A stretch of 18,729 nucleotides of DNA from contig JAECRX010000111.1 of NCBI GenBank assembly GCA_016292335.1, forward strand, positions 1 through 18,729. Direction: 5' to 3'. A program made the position numbers and the translations under genes. Below, one piece after another: positions 7,284 through 14,709 of the stretch. Position 1 is the first letter of the stretch, and each line of letters starts with the position of its first letter. This DNA is from Candidatus Sifarchaeum subterraneum. GTDB taxonomy: Archaea > Asgardarchaeota > Sifarchaeia > Sifarchaeales > Sifarchaeaceae. The notes under the pieces are model-generated. The model searched no databases. It worked only from the letters and a program-made list of their open reading frames with translations, and had not been told where the DNA came from.

Positions 7284-7985
7284 ATGGAAAAAAATCTTTG
7301 GAAATACATAGAGGTATTGTATGTCTTGTCAAAAAAGGGAGCATTCGATTCTACAATTGAAATTACTTCTGCAAATCTTGGTAAAGAAATGGGATTAAGC
7401 CAACAAACAGCTTCACGGCGCCTTCAAGATTTAGAAAAATTGGGCTGGATTTCCAGAAAAATATCACGAAAAAGTCAGTATATTCAAATTACCGATTTAG
7501 GGATATTTACACTCAGCGAAATATATTCAACCCTTCGATTTCTTTTTGAGGACCAAAAAGTGCCAAAAATCACAATTAAGGGGGAAGTTTTCAGCGGAGT
7601 CGGAGAAGGCGCTTATTATGTTGCAAAACCTAGATATCTAAATCAGTTTATTGAAAAATTGGGCTTTAACCCCTATCTTGGAACATTGAATCTTCGATTG
7701 AATTCCCCTGAAGACATAAAGGGGAAAAGGGATCTTTTTTCGTATCTTGGAATTCTAATTGAAAGTTGGACTGACGGTGAAAGATCCTACGGTTCTGTAA
7801 GATGTTTTTGTACATTAATTAACCACAAAATTATAGGTGCGGTTTTAAAGACAGAAAGAACACATTATGGAAATGATGTAATCGAAGTTATTTCGAATCT
7901 CTACTTAAGGGAAAGGTTAGGGTTAAAAGATGGAGATGAGGTCACTCTTACCATTTATCCAATGGGGATGATTGATCGAAAATAG
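7284..7985 (+). CDS. ribK: CTP-dependent riboflavin kinase with N-terminal winged helix
   Basis: RibK makes FMN from riboflavin using CTP and is the archaeal counterpart of bacterial RibF kinase. Residues 1 to about 90 form a winged-helix DNA-binding domain (recognition helix around GLSQQTASRRLQDLEKLGW). Residues 96-230 are the DUF120 kinase barrel: GEVFSGVGEGAYYV at 100-113, NPYLGTLNLRL at 129-139, and the ERTHYG and LKDGDEVTL segments. At 233 residues it matches the fused archaeal form. The HTH fusion suggests the protein senses flavin or CTP and controls genes, as the fused RbkR proteins of other archaea do, although that role is inferred here. The start is ATG at 7284. The next gene, facing it, is ribL, which completes the route to FAD. 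Confidence 0.95.
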   Translation: MEKNLWKYIEVLYVLSKKGAFDSTIEITSANLGKEMGLSQQTASRRLQDLEKLGWISRKISRKSQYIQITDLGIFTLSEIYSTLRFLFEDQKVPKITIKGEVFSGVGEGAYYVAKPRYLNQFIEKLGFNPYLGTLNLRLNSPEDIKGKRDLFSYLGILIESWTDGERSYGSVRCFCTLINHKIIGAVLKTERTHYGNDVIEVISNLYLRERLGLKDGDEVTLTIYPMGMIDRK

Positions 7986-8157
7986 AATCCAAACAACACA
8001 TGTCTTATCACTTTTCTCCAAAAAATATCATTAAGTTGCCTACAAAAAGGTAATAAGTTTAATTTTTCCTAGATAAGCAAATTAATCATTAATATAATCT
8101 TGCTCTAAGTTCTCTGGGTTTCTAACAACCGTGAGTTTCTAAATACTTTTATTTCTT

Positions 8158-8628
8158 CTATTTTTTAAACTGATTTGAGTATTTCTCAAAAATTTTTTGA
8201 ATTATTTTCGAGGAACTATTAAGGATTTCATTTCCATATTTCTCCAGACGAACAATTTTGACATGCAAATTTCTTTTTTTCAATTCACTTTCAAGCCATT
8301 TTATGTCTGGCCATTGATCATAACCTAAAACAATTATATCTGGTTTAATTTCTTCAATAATTTTAATTTTGTTTCCTTCGTGTCCCAGAAGGGCTTTGTC
8401 AACAGTTTTAAGGGCTTCAATAAGCACCTTTCTATGAGTTTCAGAAAAAATTGGCGGTTTTCCTTTAAATTCTTTAGTTGAAGAATCTCTTGAAACGATA
8501 ACTATAAGTTCTGCTTCATCTTCATTTGCTTGTTTTTTTGCTTCCTCTAAAAATTTTAGATGACCATAGTGCAGAATATCAAAGGTTCCAAAAACGACAA
8601 TTTTTGTTTTTTTATCATGGTTTTCCAT
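8158..8628 (-). CDS. ribL: Archaeal FAD synthetase (FMN adenylyltransferase)
   Basis: RibL adenylates FMN to FAD, the step after RibK. It is a nucleotidyltransferase of the cytidylyltransferase-like (HxGH) superfamily. FGTFDILHYGH is at residues 13-23 with the HYGH signature at 20-23. VSRDSSTKEFKG contacts the nucleotide, LGYDQ is at about 105-109, and NSSSKI near residue 137 corresponds to the ISSTxI-type motif. The length of 156 residues fits archaeal RibL. A glycerol-phosphate cytidylyltransferase of the same fold is the main alternative, but the match to RibL and the adjacent ribK favour FAD synthetase. The start is ATG with GGAG eight bases upstream. It converges with ribK across about 170 bases of AT-rich DNA. 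Confidence 0.92.
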   Translation of the reverse strand: MENHDKKTKIVVFGTFDILHYGHLKFLEEAKKQANEDEAELIVIVSRDSSTKEFKGKPPIFSETHRKVLIEALKTVDKALLGHEGNKIKIIEEIKPDIIVLGYDQWPDIKWLESELKKRNLHVKIVRLEKYGNEILNSSSKIIQKIFEKYSNQFKK

Positions 8629-8833
8629 TTTGCTCCTGCTCTGCTTTCTTTTATTTCAGATATTCTTTAGAATTTTCATTTATATGGATTAAGATATCAG
8701 CACAATTCTTCTCCATTCTTCTAAAATTTACAATGAAAATTCAATTTAAGCAAATAAAAATTTAAAAATTGGGATATTTTTTTGGACTGAAATCACAGGT
8801 TCTGTTATTTTATTTCTTGTTTCCCCTGCGAGA

Positions 8834-9784
8834 GTGGAGGTTGAAAAAATTTTCATTCCTGTTGCAATTTCGAAGGGAATAAAATTATTTACTTCAGAAG
8901 ATAGCTTTCTTTCGTTTTTCAATAGCCCTTATTATGCACATAAAAATATTACTGCAATAGATCTTTATCCAAGGTATAGGGAGTTTGGAAAGCCAGCATT
9001 GTGCCCTGTAAGCGGCAAAGTGATCGAAACTAGAAACATAAAAACACCTCATCCTTCCAAATTTGAAAAATCAGGGAAAGAATCACTAATTATTATAAGG
9101 AGCGACGAGAATCCGAAAATTTGCATAAAGATTCTTCATCTATTAGGAAGTGCAAAAAAAGGAGATCATGTTGAAATCGGTGACGAAATCGGCAATTATA
9201 TTAGGAGTGGGTTTTTTAGTTATTGGACAGATCCGCATATACATGTAGAAGTTCGCTCCATAAAGGACGCTATTCGAACACGAGGTGGATTTGAAATAAA
9301 GCCAATAATCAACTTAGGGCAAGCAGATACTATCGAAGAATTAGTTAATTTTAATGAAGTTAAAGGCAAAATAATCGCTGCAAAAAAAGACTACCTCTTG
9401 ATTAAAATTGACAAAAGATTATTTTGTAAACGTGGATTTTTTGGTTTAAAGGCTATGATCCGAAATCAGACAGGAATTTTAGATTGCGGAATACCTCATT
9501 TTGGATTTGGAGGAGTTTTTTTAAAATCAACTTCTTCTCTTGTTAAAGGTGATATTGTGCGTGTTTGGGGGATTCCTGTTGGCAGGGTATCACATATTCT
9601 AAATCATCAAAATTACATCTTGTTTGAAGCTTTACCGTTTAAAATTAGGCTTGAAACTAATTTAGTAAAAGGTCTGTCATTATATCTTGATTTAAAAGAT
9701 TCAAATCAGATAAAAATTATACCTACAGAACCAAAAGATATTGAATGGCCATCAAAAAAATCTATTAGGATTATATTAGAATAA
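8834..9784 (+). CDS. M23/LytM-fold protein with archaeal C-terminal extension
   Basis: Residues about 33-141 follow the order of the M23 (lysostaphin/LytM) metallopeptidase fold: AHKNITAIDLYPRY with His36 and Asp43, CPVSGKVIETR as the first strand pair, KILHLLGSAKKGDHVEIGDEIG, and DPHIHVEVRS with His135 and His137. Both Zn ligands of the first motif and the HxH dyad are present, as is a His at 102, so catalysis is possible. The His-to-Asp spacing (7) is longer than the usual 4. There is no signal peptide or membrane segment, so the protein is probably cytoplasmic, which is odd for a cell-wall peptidase. Residues 165-316 form an extension of short beta-rich repeats that I do not recognise. The GTG start at 8834 has no clear ribosome binding site, so the gene may be leaderless. 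The substrate is unknown, and a binding or scaffolding role is equally possible. Confidence 0.65.
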   Translation: MEVEKIFIPVAISKGIKLFTSEDSFLSFFNSPYYAHKNITAIDLYPRYREFGKPALCPVSGKVIETRNIKTPHPSKFEKSGKESLIIIRSDENPKICIKILHLLGSAKKGDHVEIGDEIGNYIRSGFFSYWTDPHIHVEVRSIKDAIRTRGGFEIKPIINLGQADTIEELVNFNEVKGKIIAAKKDYLLIKIDKRLFCKRGFFGLKAMIRNQTGILDCGIPHFGFGGVFLKSTSSLVKGDIVRVWGIPVGRVSHILNHQNYILFEALPFKIRLETNLVKGLSLYLDLKDSNQIKIIPTEPKDIEWPSKKSIRIILE

Positions 9785-9870
9785 AAAGGGAAAACATCTT
9801 CTGAATCTCTCTATAAACATTGATATATGTTTATTATCCATGTTCTACAGGGAGGGGTTTTTTTCGTTGT

Positions 9871-10137
9871 TTAATCTTCTCCAACTGGCAGAAATCCCAT
9901 TCCCTCTTTTACTATTTCGACTCTTCTTTTAGTTTTGGTAATAGTTGATACGTGAATAATGCCTTCTATTTCAAGATCCATCAAGCATCTATTGAGCTCT
10001 GAGGGTGATACGTCTTTGAAATTCTTCTGGAGCAATTGAAATAGATCTCCGTCTAAGATTACACCTTGTCTTTTGTTAATAGCGTGAAGAATTGCATTTT
10101 TTAGGGGAATCGGATTCCAAAAATTTTTCTTTGACAA
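9871..10137 (-). CDS. Small winged-helix protein of unknown role
   Basis: This is an 88-residue protein with the pattern of a lone winged helix-turn-helix: helix 1 (LKNAILHAINKR), helix 2 and recognition helix (DVSPSELNRCLMDLEIEG), then a beta wing (IIHVSTITKTKRRVEIV). It has no membrane segment or second domain. The start is TTG with AGAGGT seven bases upstream. It lies 79 bases downstream of cdc48 on the same strand, separated by a hairpin followed by a T-run, so it may have its own promoter or depend on read-through. DNA binding is inferred from fold only. The target is unknown, and it could instead act in protein-protein contacts. Confidence 0.7.
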   Translation of the reverse strand: MSKKNFWNPIPLKNAILHAINKRQGVILDGDLFQLLQKNFKDVSPSELNRCLMDLEIEGIIHVSTITKTKRRVEIVKEGMGFLPVGED

Positions 10138-10168
10138 GACGGAACCTCTCTTTTATTATTCTAATGAG

Positions 10169-10198
10169 AAAAAATAAAATTGATACGCGTGCGCGTAT
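10169..10198 (-). terminator. GC-rich palindrome plus T-run after cdc48
   Basis: A perfect palindromic stem, ATACGCG and CGCGTAT around two central bases, occupies 10183-10198, and it stands out in an AT-rich gap. Read on the minus strand, the stem is followed by a T-rich tract (TTTTATTTTTT). This fits a terminator for cdc48 or an attenuator ahead of the small winged-helix gene. A dyad binding site for that winged-helix protein is also possible. Confidence 0.6.
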
Positions 10199-10216
10199 TG
10201 TAAATTCAGTGTCTAC

Positions 10217-12421
10217 TTAAACAAATTGGGTTTGAACAGGCATAGTTGGTTTCCTAAATCTCTCTGTTACTCGTTCATACCAGCGCATCATGTCTTTTGA
10301 TATAGTGGGATGGATTTTCGTCATAGCTTCTTCAAAATGTCGCCATTCCACAAATTCAGCGTTTCGGTCTTCACGTAATGCTATTAGCCCCGCTTCTCGG
10401 CAAAGCACTTCAATATCAGATCCCGCATACTCTTCTGTAATGTTTGCGAGTCGGTCAATGTCCACATCTTCCGTTAATGGCATATCTTTTGTGTAAATTT
10501 GAAATATTTGCAGTCTCTCTGTTTTTTCGGGCGGTGGGACAAGGATAACTCTATCGATTCTGCCTGGTCTTAAAACAGCTGGATCTATAATATCTGGTCT
10601 GTTACTTGCAGTAATAACAACCACATCTCTTAAGGACTCTAAACCATCCATTTCTGTCAGCAATTGGCTGATTACCCTTTCGGTCACATGTGAATCTCCA
10701 AAACCTGATCCTCTCCTAGGAGCAATTGCGTCAACCTCATCAAAGAATATGATTGTTGGTGAGGCAATTCGTGCCTTTCTGAAAACTTCTCTAATTGCTT
10801 TTTCTGATTCTCCCACCCACTTACTGAGGACTTCAGGCCCTTTTATGCCTATAAAGTTTGCTTGACTTTCTGTAGCTACTGCTCTGGCGAGTAATGTTTT
10901 CCCACAGCCAGGAGGTCCGAAAAGTAATATTCCTTTCGGCGGTTTGATGCCCATTCTTTTAAATGAATCTGAATCCTTTAAGGGCCACTCTATTGCTTCT
11001 ATTAATTCTTGTTTCTGTGCTTCCAATCCACCAATATCTGACCATCGGATATTGGGAACTTCAATCAATACTTCACGAATAGCAGAAGGTTGGACTTCTT
11101 TTAATGCATTGTAAAAGTCTTCCATATTTACTTCAATTTTTTCTAGAACTTCAGGTGGTATTACTTCATCTTCAAGATCAATTTCAGGTAGGAAACGTCT
11201 TAGAGTCTTCATCGCAGCCTCTCTGCATAAAGCTGCAACGTCGGCACCGACAAAGCCATGAGTAATTTCGGCCATAGTTGGTAATTCAACGTTGGCAGCG
11301 AGAGGCATGCCTCTTGTATGTATCTGAATAATTTCGTGTCTACCCATTTTGTCTGGGACGCCAATTTCAATTTCTCTGTCAAATCTGCCTGGTCTTCTCA
11401 AGGCTGGATCTAGTGCATTTACACGGTTAGATGCGCCAATCACAATAACATTACCTCTGGCAACTAACCCATCTAATAGTGCAAGGAGTTGTGCTACAAC
11501 CCTTCTTTCAACTTCTCCAGTTACTTCTTCTCTTTTAGGTGCAATAGCATCAATTTCATCAATAAAAATAATACTTGGAGCATTTTCTTCTCCCTCTTTG
11601 AAGAGCTGGCGAAGTCGTTGCTCTGATTCTCCATAGAATTTACTCATTATTTCTGGACCATTAATAGAAATGAAATGGGCGTCTGATTCATTGGCAACGG
11701 CTTTGGCAATTAAGGTCTTCCCACAACCTGGTGGACCATGAAGGAGGACTCCCTTTGGTGGATCAATTCCAAGTCTTTTAAACAATTCTGGATGTTTCAG
11801 GGGAAGTTCAACCATTTCTCTAATTCTCAGGATTTTTTCATCCAGCCCTCCAATATCTTCATAACTAACTCTTGGCACAGTTGTATCAACATCAGGAACA
11901 GGTTTATCACTTACGCTTAATCCGGTAGACTCAGTAACTAAACAAATACCCCTTGGATTGGTAGAGATAATGACGAAGGGAATTGCGCGTCCAAGAATGG
12001 GGATTAGGACATTATCTCCACGTGAAACTGGATATCCAAGAAGTTTTCTTTTCACAAAGTTCTCAAATCCATATTCTGTTGAGATCGGAACAGACGTTGG
12101 GGCGATTGTAACTGAGCGAGCGGCCTTAACTATTGCTTTTCGAATAACAACTTTTTCTCCTAAAGAAGATCCGCAGTTTCTCCTTATGATTCCATCCATG
12201 CGGACAATACCTTGTCCCTGATCCTCTGGATAAGCTGGCCATGCAATTGCGGCTGTCAATTTCTTGCCTTCTATTTCAACTACATCGCCAGTAGTCACGC
12301 CAATCTTTTTCATAGTTGCTCCATCTATTCGTACTTTTCCTCTACCGACATCTCTTTGTCTGGCTTCCGAAACTCTTAGCTGAACTTCTCCTTTTATCAG
12401 TGTTCTTACACCTCCCCTCAT
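10217..12421 (-). CDS. cdc48: Cdc48/VAT-type AAA ATPase
   Basis: This is a hexameric AAA+ unfoldase of protein quality control that works upstream of the archaeal proteasome. The full 734-residue architecture is visible: a double-psi barrel and CDC48 domain 2 (about 10-170), then two AAA domains. D1 has Walker A GPPGCGKT (229-236), Walker B IIFIDEID (284-291) and arginine-finger region RRPGRFDRE. D2 has Walker A at 502-509, Walker B IIFFDEVD (557-564) and RPGRIDR. The C-terminus ends PVQTQFV, and the hydrophobic-Tyr-X tail used by some proteasome ATPases is absent. The start is ATG at 12421 with no separate ribosome binding site, and an ATATATAT box lies 17-24 bases upstream, which suggests a leaderless or near-leaderless transcript. 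A tandem 49-bp duplication covers the promoter region. Confidence 0.97.
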   Translation of the reverse strand: MRGGVRTLIKGEVQLRVSEARQRDVGRGKVRIDGATMKKIGVTTGDVVEIEGKKLTAAIAWPAYPEDQGQGIVRMDGIIRRNCGSSLGEKVVIRKAIVKAARSVTIAPTSVPISTEYGFENFVKRKLLGYPVSRGDNVLIPILGRAIPFVIISTNPRGICLVTESTGLSVSDKPVPDVDTTVPRVSYEDIGGLDEKILRIREMVELPLKHPELFKRLGIDPPKGVLLHGPPGCGKTLIAKAVANESDAHFISINGPEIMSKFYGESEQRLRQLFKEGEENAPSIIFIDEIDAIAPKREEVTGEVERRVVAQLLALLDGLVARGNVIVIGASNRVNALDPALRRPGRFDREIEIGVPDKMGRHEIIQIHTRGMPLAANVELPTMAEITHGFVGADVAALCREAAMKTLRRFLPEIDLEDEVIPPEVLEKIEVNMEDFYNALKEVQPSAIREVLIEVPNIRWSDIGGLEAQKQELIEAIEWPLKDSDSFKRMGIKPPKGILLFGPPGCGKTLLARAVATESQANFIGIKGPEVLSKWVGESEKAIREVFRKARIASPTIIFFDEVDAIAPRRGSGFGDSHVTERVISQLLTEMDGLESLRDVVVITASNRPDIIDPAVLRPGRIDRVILVPPPEKTERLQIFQIYTKDMPLTEDVDIDRLANITEEYAGSDIEVLCREAGLIALREDRNAEFVEWRHFEEAMTKIHPTISKDMMRWYERVTERFRKPTMPVQTQFV

Positions 12422-12427
12422 AGGGGG

Positions 12428-12525
12428 CTCTTATGTGATATATATGTCCTTATCTGAGTTTTTAGGTACCTCCAGTCTCTTATGTGTTATATTTGCCATT
12501 ATCTGAGCTTTTAGGTACCTCCAAT
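12428..12525. repeat. Tandem 49-bp direct repeat in the cdc48 promoter region
   Basis: Two adjacent 49-base units, 12428-12476 and 12477-12525, agree at 43 positions by my count. Each starts CTCTTATGTG and contains TTATCTGAG and TTTTAGGTACCTCCA, the last holding the palindrome AGGTACCT. They lie 7 bases upstream of the cdc48 ATG. On the cdc48 strand each unit carries GGAGGTACC followed by a TATA-like A+T run, so a promoter or operator unit appears duplicated. A weaker resemblance to TCCTT-ATC-GTT-ACCTCC continues into the first codons of cdc48. Confidence 0.85.
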
Positions 12526-12539
12526 CAATTAAGTTACCC

Positions 12540-12695
12540 CAAAACATAAATTGTTTTTGCTTTTGGGAAAAGATACCTTTTTAAGTATATAAATAAATCA
12601 TCCCTGCACCGTCTTTTGGGACTGTAGGGTATGTCTGATAATGCAAAGAGTTTTCCAATTTTTTCATGAATCTTTGGTTTTAACTTCATAGTGTG
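12540..12695. promoter_or_regulatory. AT-rich gap with TATA-like boxes
   Basis: Between the duplicated repeat and the gcvPA relic lies AT-rich sequence that includes TTTAAGTATATAAATAAA near 12580-12597, a TATA-like element readable on either strand. No frame of interest is seen. It may hold a more distal promoter for cdc48. Confidence 0.3.
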
Positions 12696-12845
12696 CTAGC
12701 CTAGGAGATACGAACCACTGTCCACACCAAAGTTCATCTTGTTTCCAAGGGCTTGGCCTTCACCAAAGGCAATATCAGCTCTGTAGGCTCCCGAAGGTTC
12801 TATAATCATCAAACTCAAAGGATCAACTCCCACAACCGCCAGCGC
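12696..12845 (-). pseudogene. Relic of glycine dehydrogenase subunit 1 (gcvPA)
   Basis: A 49-codon minus-strand stretch ending in TAG reads like the middle of glycine decarboxylase subunit 1: AVVGVDPLSLMIIEPSG, then YRADIAFGEGQALGNKMNFG. The ADIAxGEGQxLGxxxxFG pattern is a GcvPA hallmark, and the normal FGGPxxG continuation has been replaced. Both sides are broken: a stop directly follows Gly49, and upstream a TAG and a frame change precede the first residue (EIHRV lies in another frame). It points away from the intact gcvT beside it, whereas working gcv genes normally run in one direction. It has no start, no lysine-binding part and no C-terminus, so it is a dead fragment. Confidence 0.75.
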
Positions 12846-12979
12846 CTAACACGATGAATTTCGTCAATGATGGTGTGAACCTGCGCGATTTGACACCTTG
12901 ACTACAATAAACTTTATATGTTATGCTTGGCCATAATGGATGTATTTTTGAGCGTACCAACAACAAGAGGAGTTTAGCC

Positions 12980-14122
12980 TTGAAGAGACCACAACTTTTT
13001 GATTGGCATAAGAAATACGCTAAAATGTTCGAATTTATAGGCTGGGGAATGCCTCTTCAATATAAAAGCATCATCAAAGAACATATGGCAGTAAGGGAAG
13101 GCGTGGGGCTATTCGAAGTCAGTCATATGGGACGCTGCTACGTGCGTGGAGAAGGCGCCACCCTCTTTCTTGATAGTATTCTTCCACGGGACATTTCGCC
13201 CTTGGTAGACGGGCAAGCCGCATATACGTTTGCGTTAAATGAGCATGGTGGCTTTCGTGATGATTTGGTTATCATCAAAAAGGGACCAGACAATTATTTT
13301 ATTTTTTTTAATGCTGTGAACCGAGCCAAAATCGCTGCATGGTTTAGTGAACTAATTCTTTTTTTAAAGAATTTTGCGACCTTGGATCTTAATTTCGTAG
13401 ATATTGGAGACAATTCAGCTACGTTTGCCCTTCAAGGTCCACTTGCTGAAAAAACTCTTCAAAAACTCACTAACACCCCCCTTCCGCGACGCTGGCGCGC
13501 TATCAAGTCGGAGATCTCTAACGTGACTGCCCTTATTTCAAGAACGGGGTATACTGGAGAAGATGGTTTTGAAATAACGGTTTTTGAAACCACTTACCAA
13601 AACCCAGAAAAAGCGTTGACCGTCTGGAATAGCCTTCTTGAGGCAGGTGAAGAATATAACATCCAACCTTGCGGGCTTGGGGCGAGAGATGTCCTCAGGC
13701 AAGAGGCCGGCTTATCGTTGTATGGGCAAGAAATTCACGAAAATGTGACGCCTCTTGAAGCACGATTGGACTTAGTTCCTTTCTTTAAGCTAGACAAAGA
13801 AGCCTATTTCCTAGGAAAGAATGCTCTTCTTGCCAAAGCGGAAACGCCACCCGAACGGCTTCGGGTAGGTTTCGAACTGACCGAAAAGGGAATTCCACGC
13901 CATGGGTATGATTTAGTCCATAGAGGTGAAAAAATAGGCGAAGTAACCAGTGGTACCTTTTCCCCTATTCTAAATCGAGGAATTGGAATGGGTTACGTCC
14001 AAACTGAATATTCCGGACCAGGAACAGAGTTAGCGGTTGTAATCCGAGGAAAACAGATCGGTTGCAAGATCAGAGAGTGGCCATTCTATGACGAAGACCG
14101 CTACGGATATACCCGAAAATAA
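12980..14122 (+). CDS. gcvT: Aminomethyltransferase (glycine cleavage T protein)
   Basis: GcvT transfers the methylene group from the lipoyl-H-protein intermediate to tetrahydrofolate (or tetrahydromethanopterin in some archaea) and releases ammonia. Family segments run in order: FEFIGWGMPLQY, EHMAVREGVGLFEVSHMG (35-51), NEHGGFRDDLVI (catalytic Asp in the 94-95 pair), FALQGP, RTGYTGEDGFEI, and the C-terminal barrel with GIPRHGYDL and GEVTSGTFSP. I choose TTG at 12980 because GAGGAG lies 7 bases before it and family homology starts there, giving 380 residues. An ATG at 12923 would add 19 unrelated residues. The gene appears more G+C rich than its neighbours and is flanked by a gcvPA relic and a TnpB relic, so it may have been acquired. 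Other GcvT-fold methyltransferases are possible but less likely. H, L and P proteins are not nearby. Confidence 0.9.
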   Translation: MKRPQLFDWHKKYAKMFEFIGWGMPLQYKSIIKEHMAVREGVGLFEVSHMGRCYVRGEGATLFLDSILPRDISPLVDGQAAYTFALNEHGGFRDDLVIIKKGPDNYFIFFNAVNRAKIAAWFSELILFLKNFATLDLNFVDIGDNSATFALQGPLAEKTLQKLTNTPLPRRWRAIKSEISNVTALISRTGYTGEDGFEITVFETTYQNPEKALTVWNSLLEAGEEYNIQPCGLGARDVLRQEAGLSLYGQEIHENVTPLEARLDLVPFFKLDKEAYFLGKNALLAKAETPPERLRVGFELTEKGIPRHGYDLVHRGEKIGEVTSGTFSPILNRGIGMGYVQTEYSGPGTELAVVIRGKQIGCKIREWPFYDEDRYGYTRK

Positions 14123-14123
14123 A

Positions 14124-14309
14124 CTATTCCACTCTGACGGACGGAGCTTCTTGCGAAAGGTGCTCACCGCCAAAGGGAGGGAGCCTTATTTGGAACGGGC
14201 GATTCAACCTTCCCACAACTTCCTATCCAGATGGATTCAGAAGTTACGAGGATCTGGTTGATAGCTCCATTCACATCGGCATTGAGGACGACCCGATACC
14301 ACCGAAACC
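14124..14309 (-). mobile_element. TnpB (IS200/IS605 orfB) C-terminal relic
   Basis: On the minus strand the sequence YRVVLNADVNGAINQIL (about 14300-14250) matches the last conserved block of TnpB, where the zinc ribbon ends and NADVNGAxN provides a RuvC acidic residue. The zinc-ribbon cysteines expected just before it are degraded. A frame change follows, and 14219-14124 then reads as a typical TnpB tail containing VVGRLNRP, PPFGGEHLSQ and EAPSVRVE, ending at TAG. The rest of the gene and the element ends are missing. The stop falls 2 bases past the gcvT stop, so the remnant abuts that gene. Confidence 0.8.
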
Positions 14310-14369
14310 ATAAAAGGGGAATGTGACAATGTCAAGCCACATATTAACATCGAAATTGGTAATTGGCTG

Positions 14370-14636
14370 CTAAACACGCGTTGCTCCTTCCACCTGTATT
14401 TCGCTGATTTCTTCTTGAGAGATCAATAATTCTTCGATTTCATCCAAAATTCCACCGACATCTCCGACTATAACATTGAGTTTGAGTGCAACAAGCCCAA
14501 AAGCAATAGGTTCTTCTTGAAAACTGTGAAGAGATGAGCCTTCGGGCAGGATATTTTTTATCTTTTCTTTTAATTGATTAAGATCGGTTTCTATACTCTT
14601 AGGAAAAATTTTGATGCTTGCAAAGACCTTACTCAT
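14370..14636 (-). CDS. Archaeal elongation factor 1-beta
   Basis: aEF-1 beta is the guanine-nucleotide exchange factor for EF-1 alpha and regenerates the GTP form that delivers aminoacyl-tRNA. The 88-residue length is typical, and the ferredoxin-like pattern is clear: VFASIKIFPKSIETD strand, LNQLKEKIKNILP helix, HSFQEEPIAFGLVALKLNVIVGD strands, and an acidic LDEIEELLISQEEISEIQV helix-strand end. The start is ATG at 14636 with AAGGAGG five to eight bases upstream. The preceding gene on the same strand, 73 bases away, is the small zinc-ribbon protein that commonly precedes it in archaea, so the two likely form an operon. Confidence 0.93.
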   Translation of the reverse strand: MSKVFASIKIFPKSIETDLNQLKEKIKNILPEGSSLHSFQEEPIAFGLVALKLNVIVGDVGGILDEIEELLISQEEISEIQVEGATRV

Positions 14637-14709
14637 TTTTATTCCTCCTTAAAAATAATTTTGAATCATTTTTTCGAATATAAATAGCAAAAATAGCAAA
14701 TACAGAAAA

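Noticed and set aside
10290..12221. Several plus-strand frames opposite cdc48
   Set aside because: All lie antisense to a fully conserved AAA ATPase gene and have no recognisable content.
12923..12979. ATG at 12923 as the gcvT start
   Set aside because: The extra 19 residues match nothing in the family. TTG at 12980 has GAGGAG at ideal spacing and starts at the conserved N-terminus.
14123..14369. Guide RNA (reRNA/omega RNA) for the TnpB relic
   Set aside because: The TnpB tail is degenerate and frameshifted, with no visible element end beyond it. Nothing supports a functional guide RNA here.
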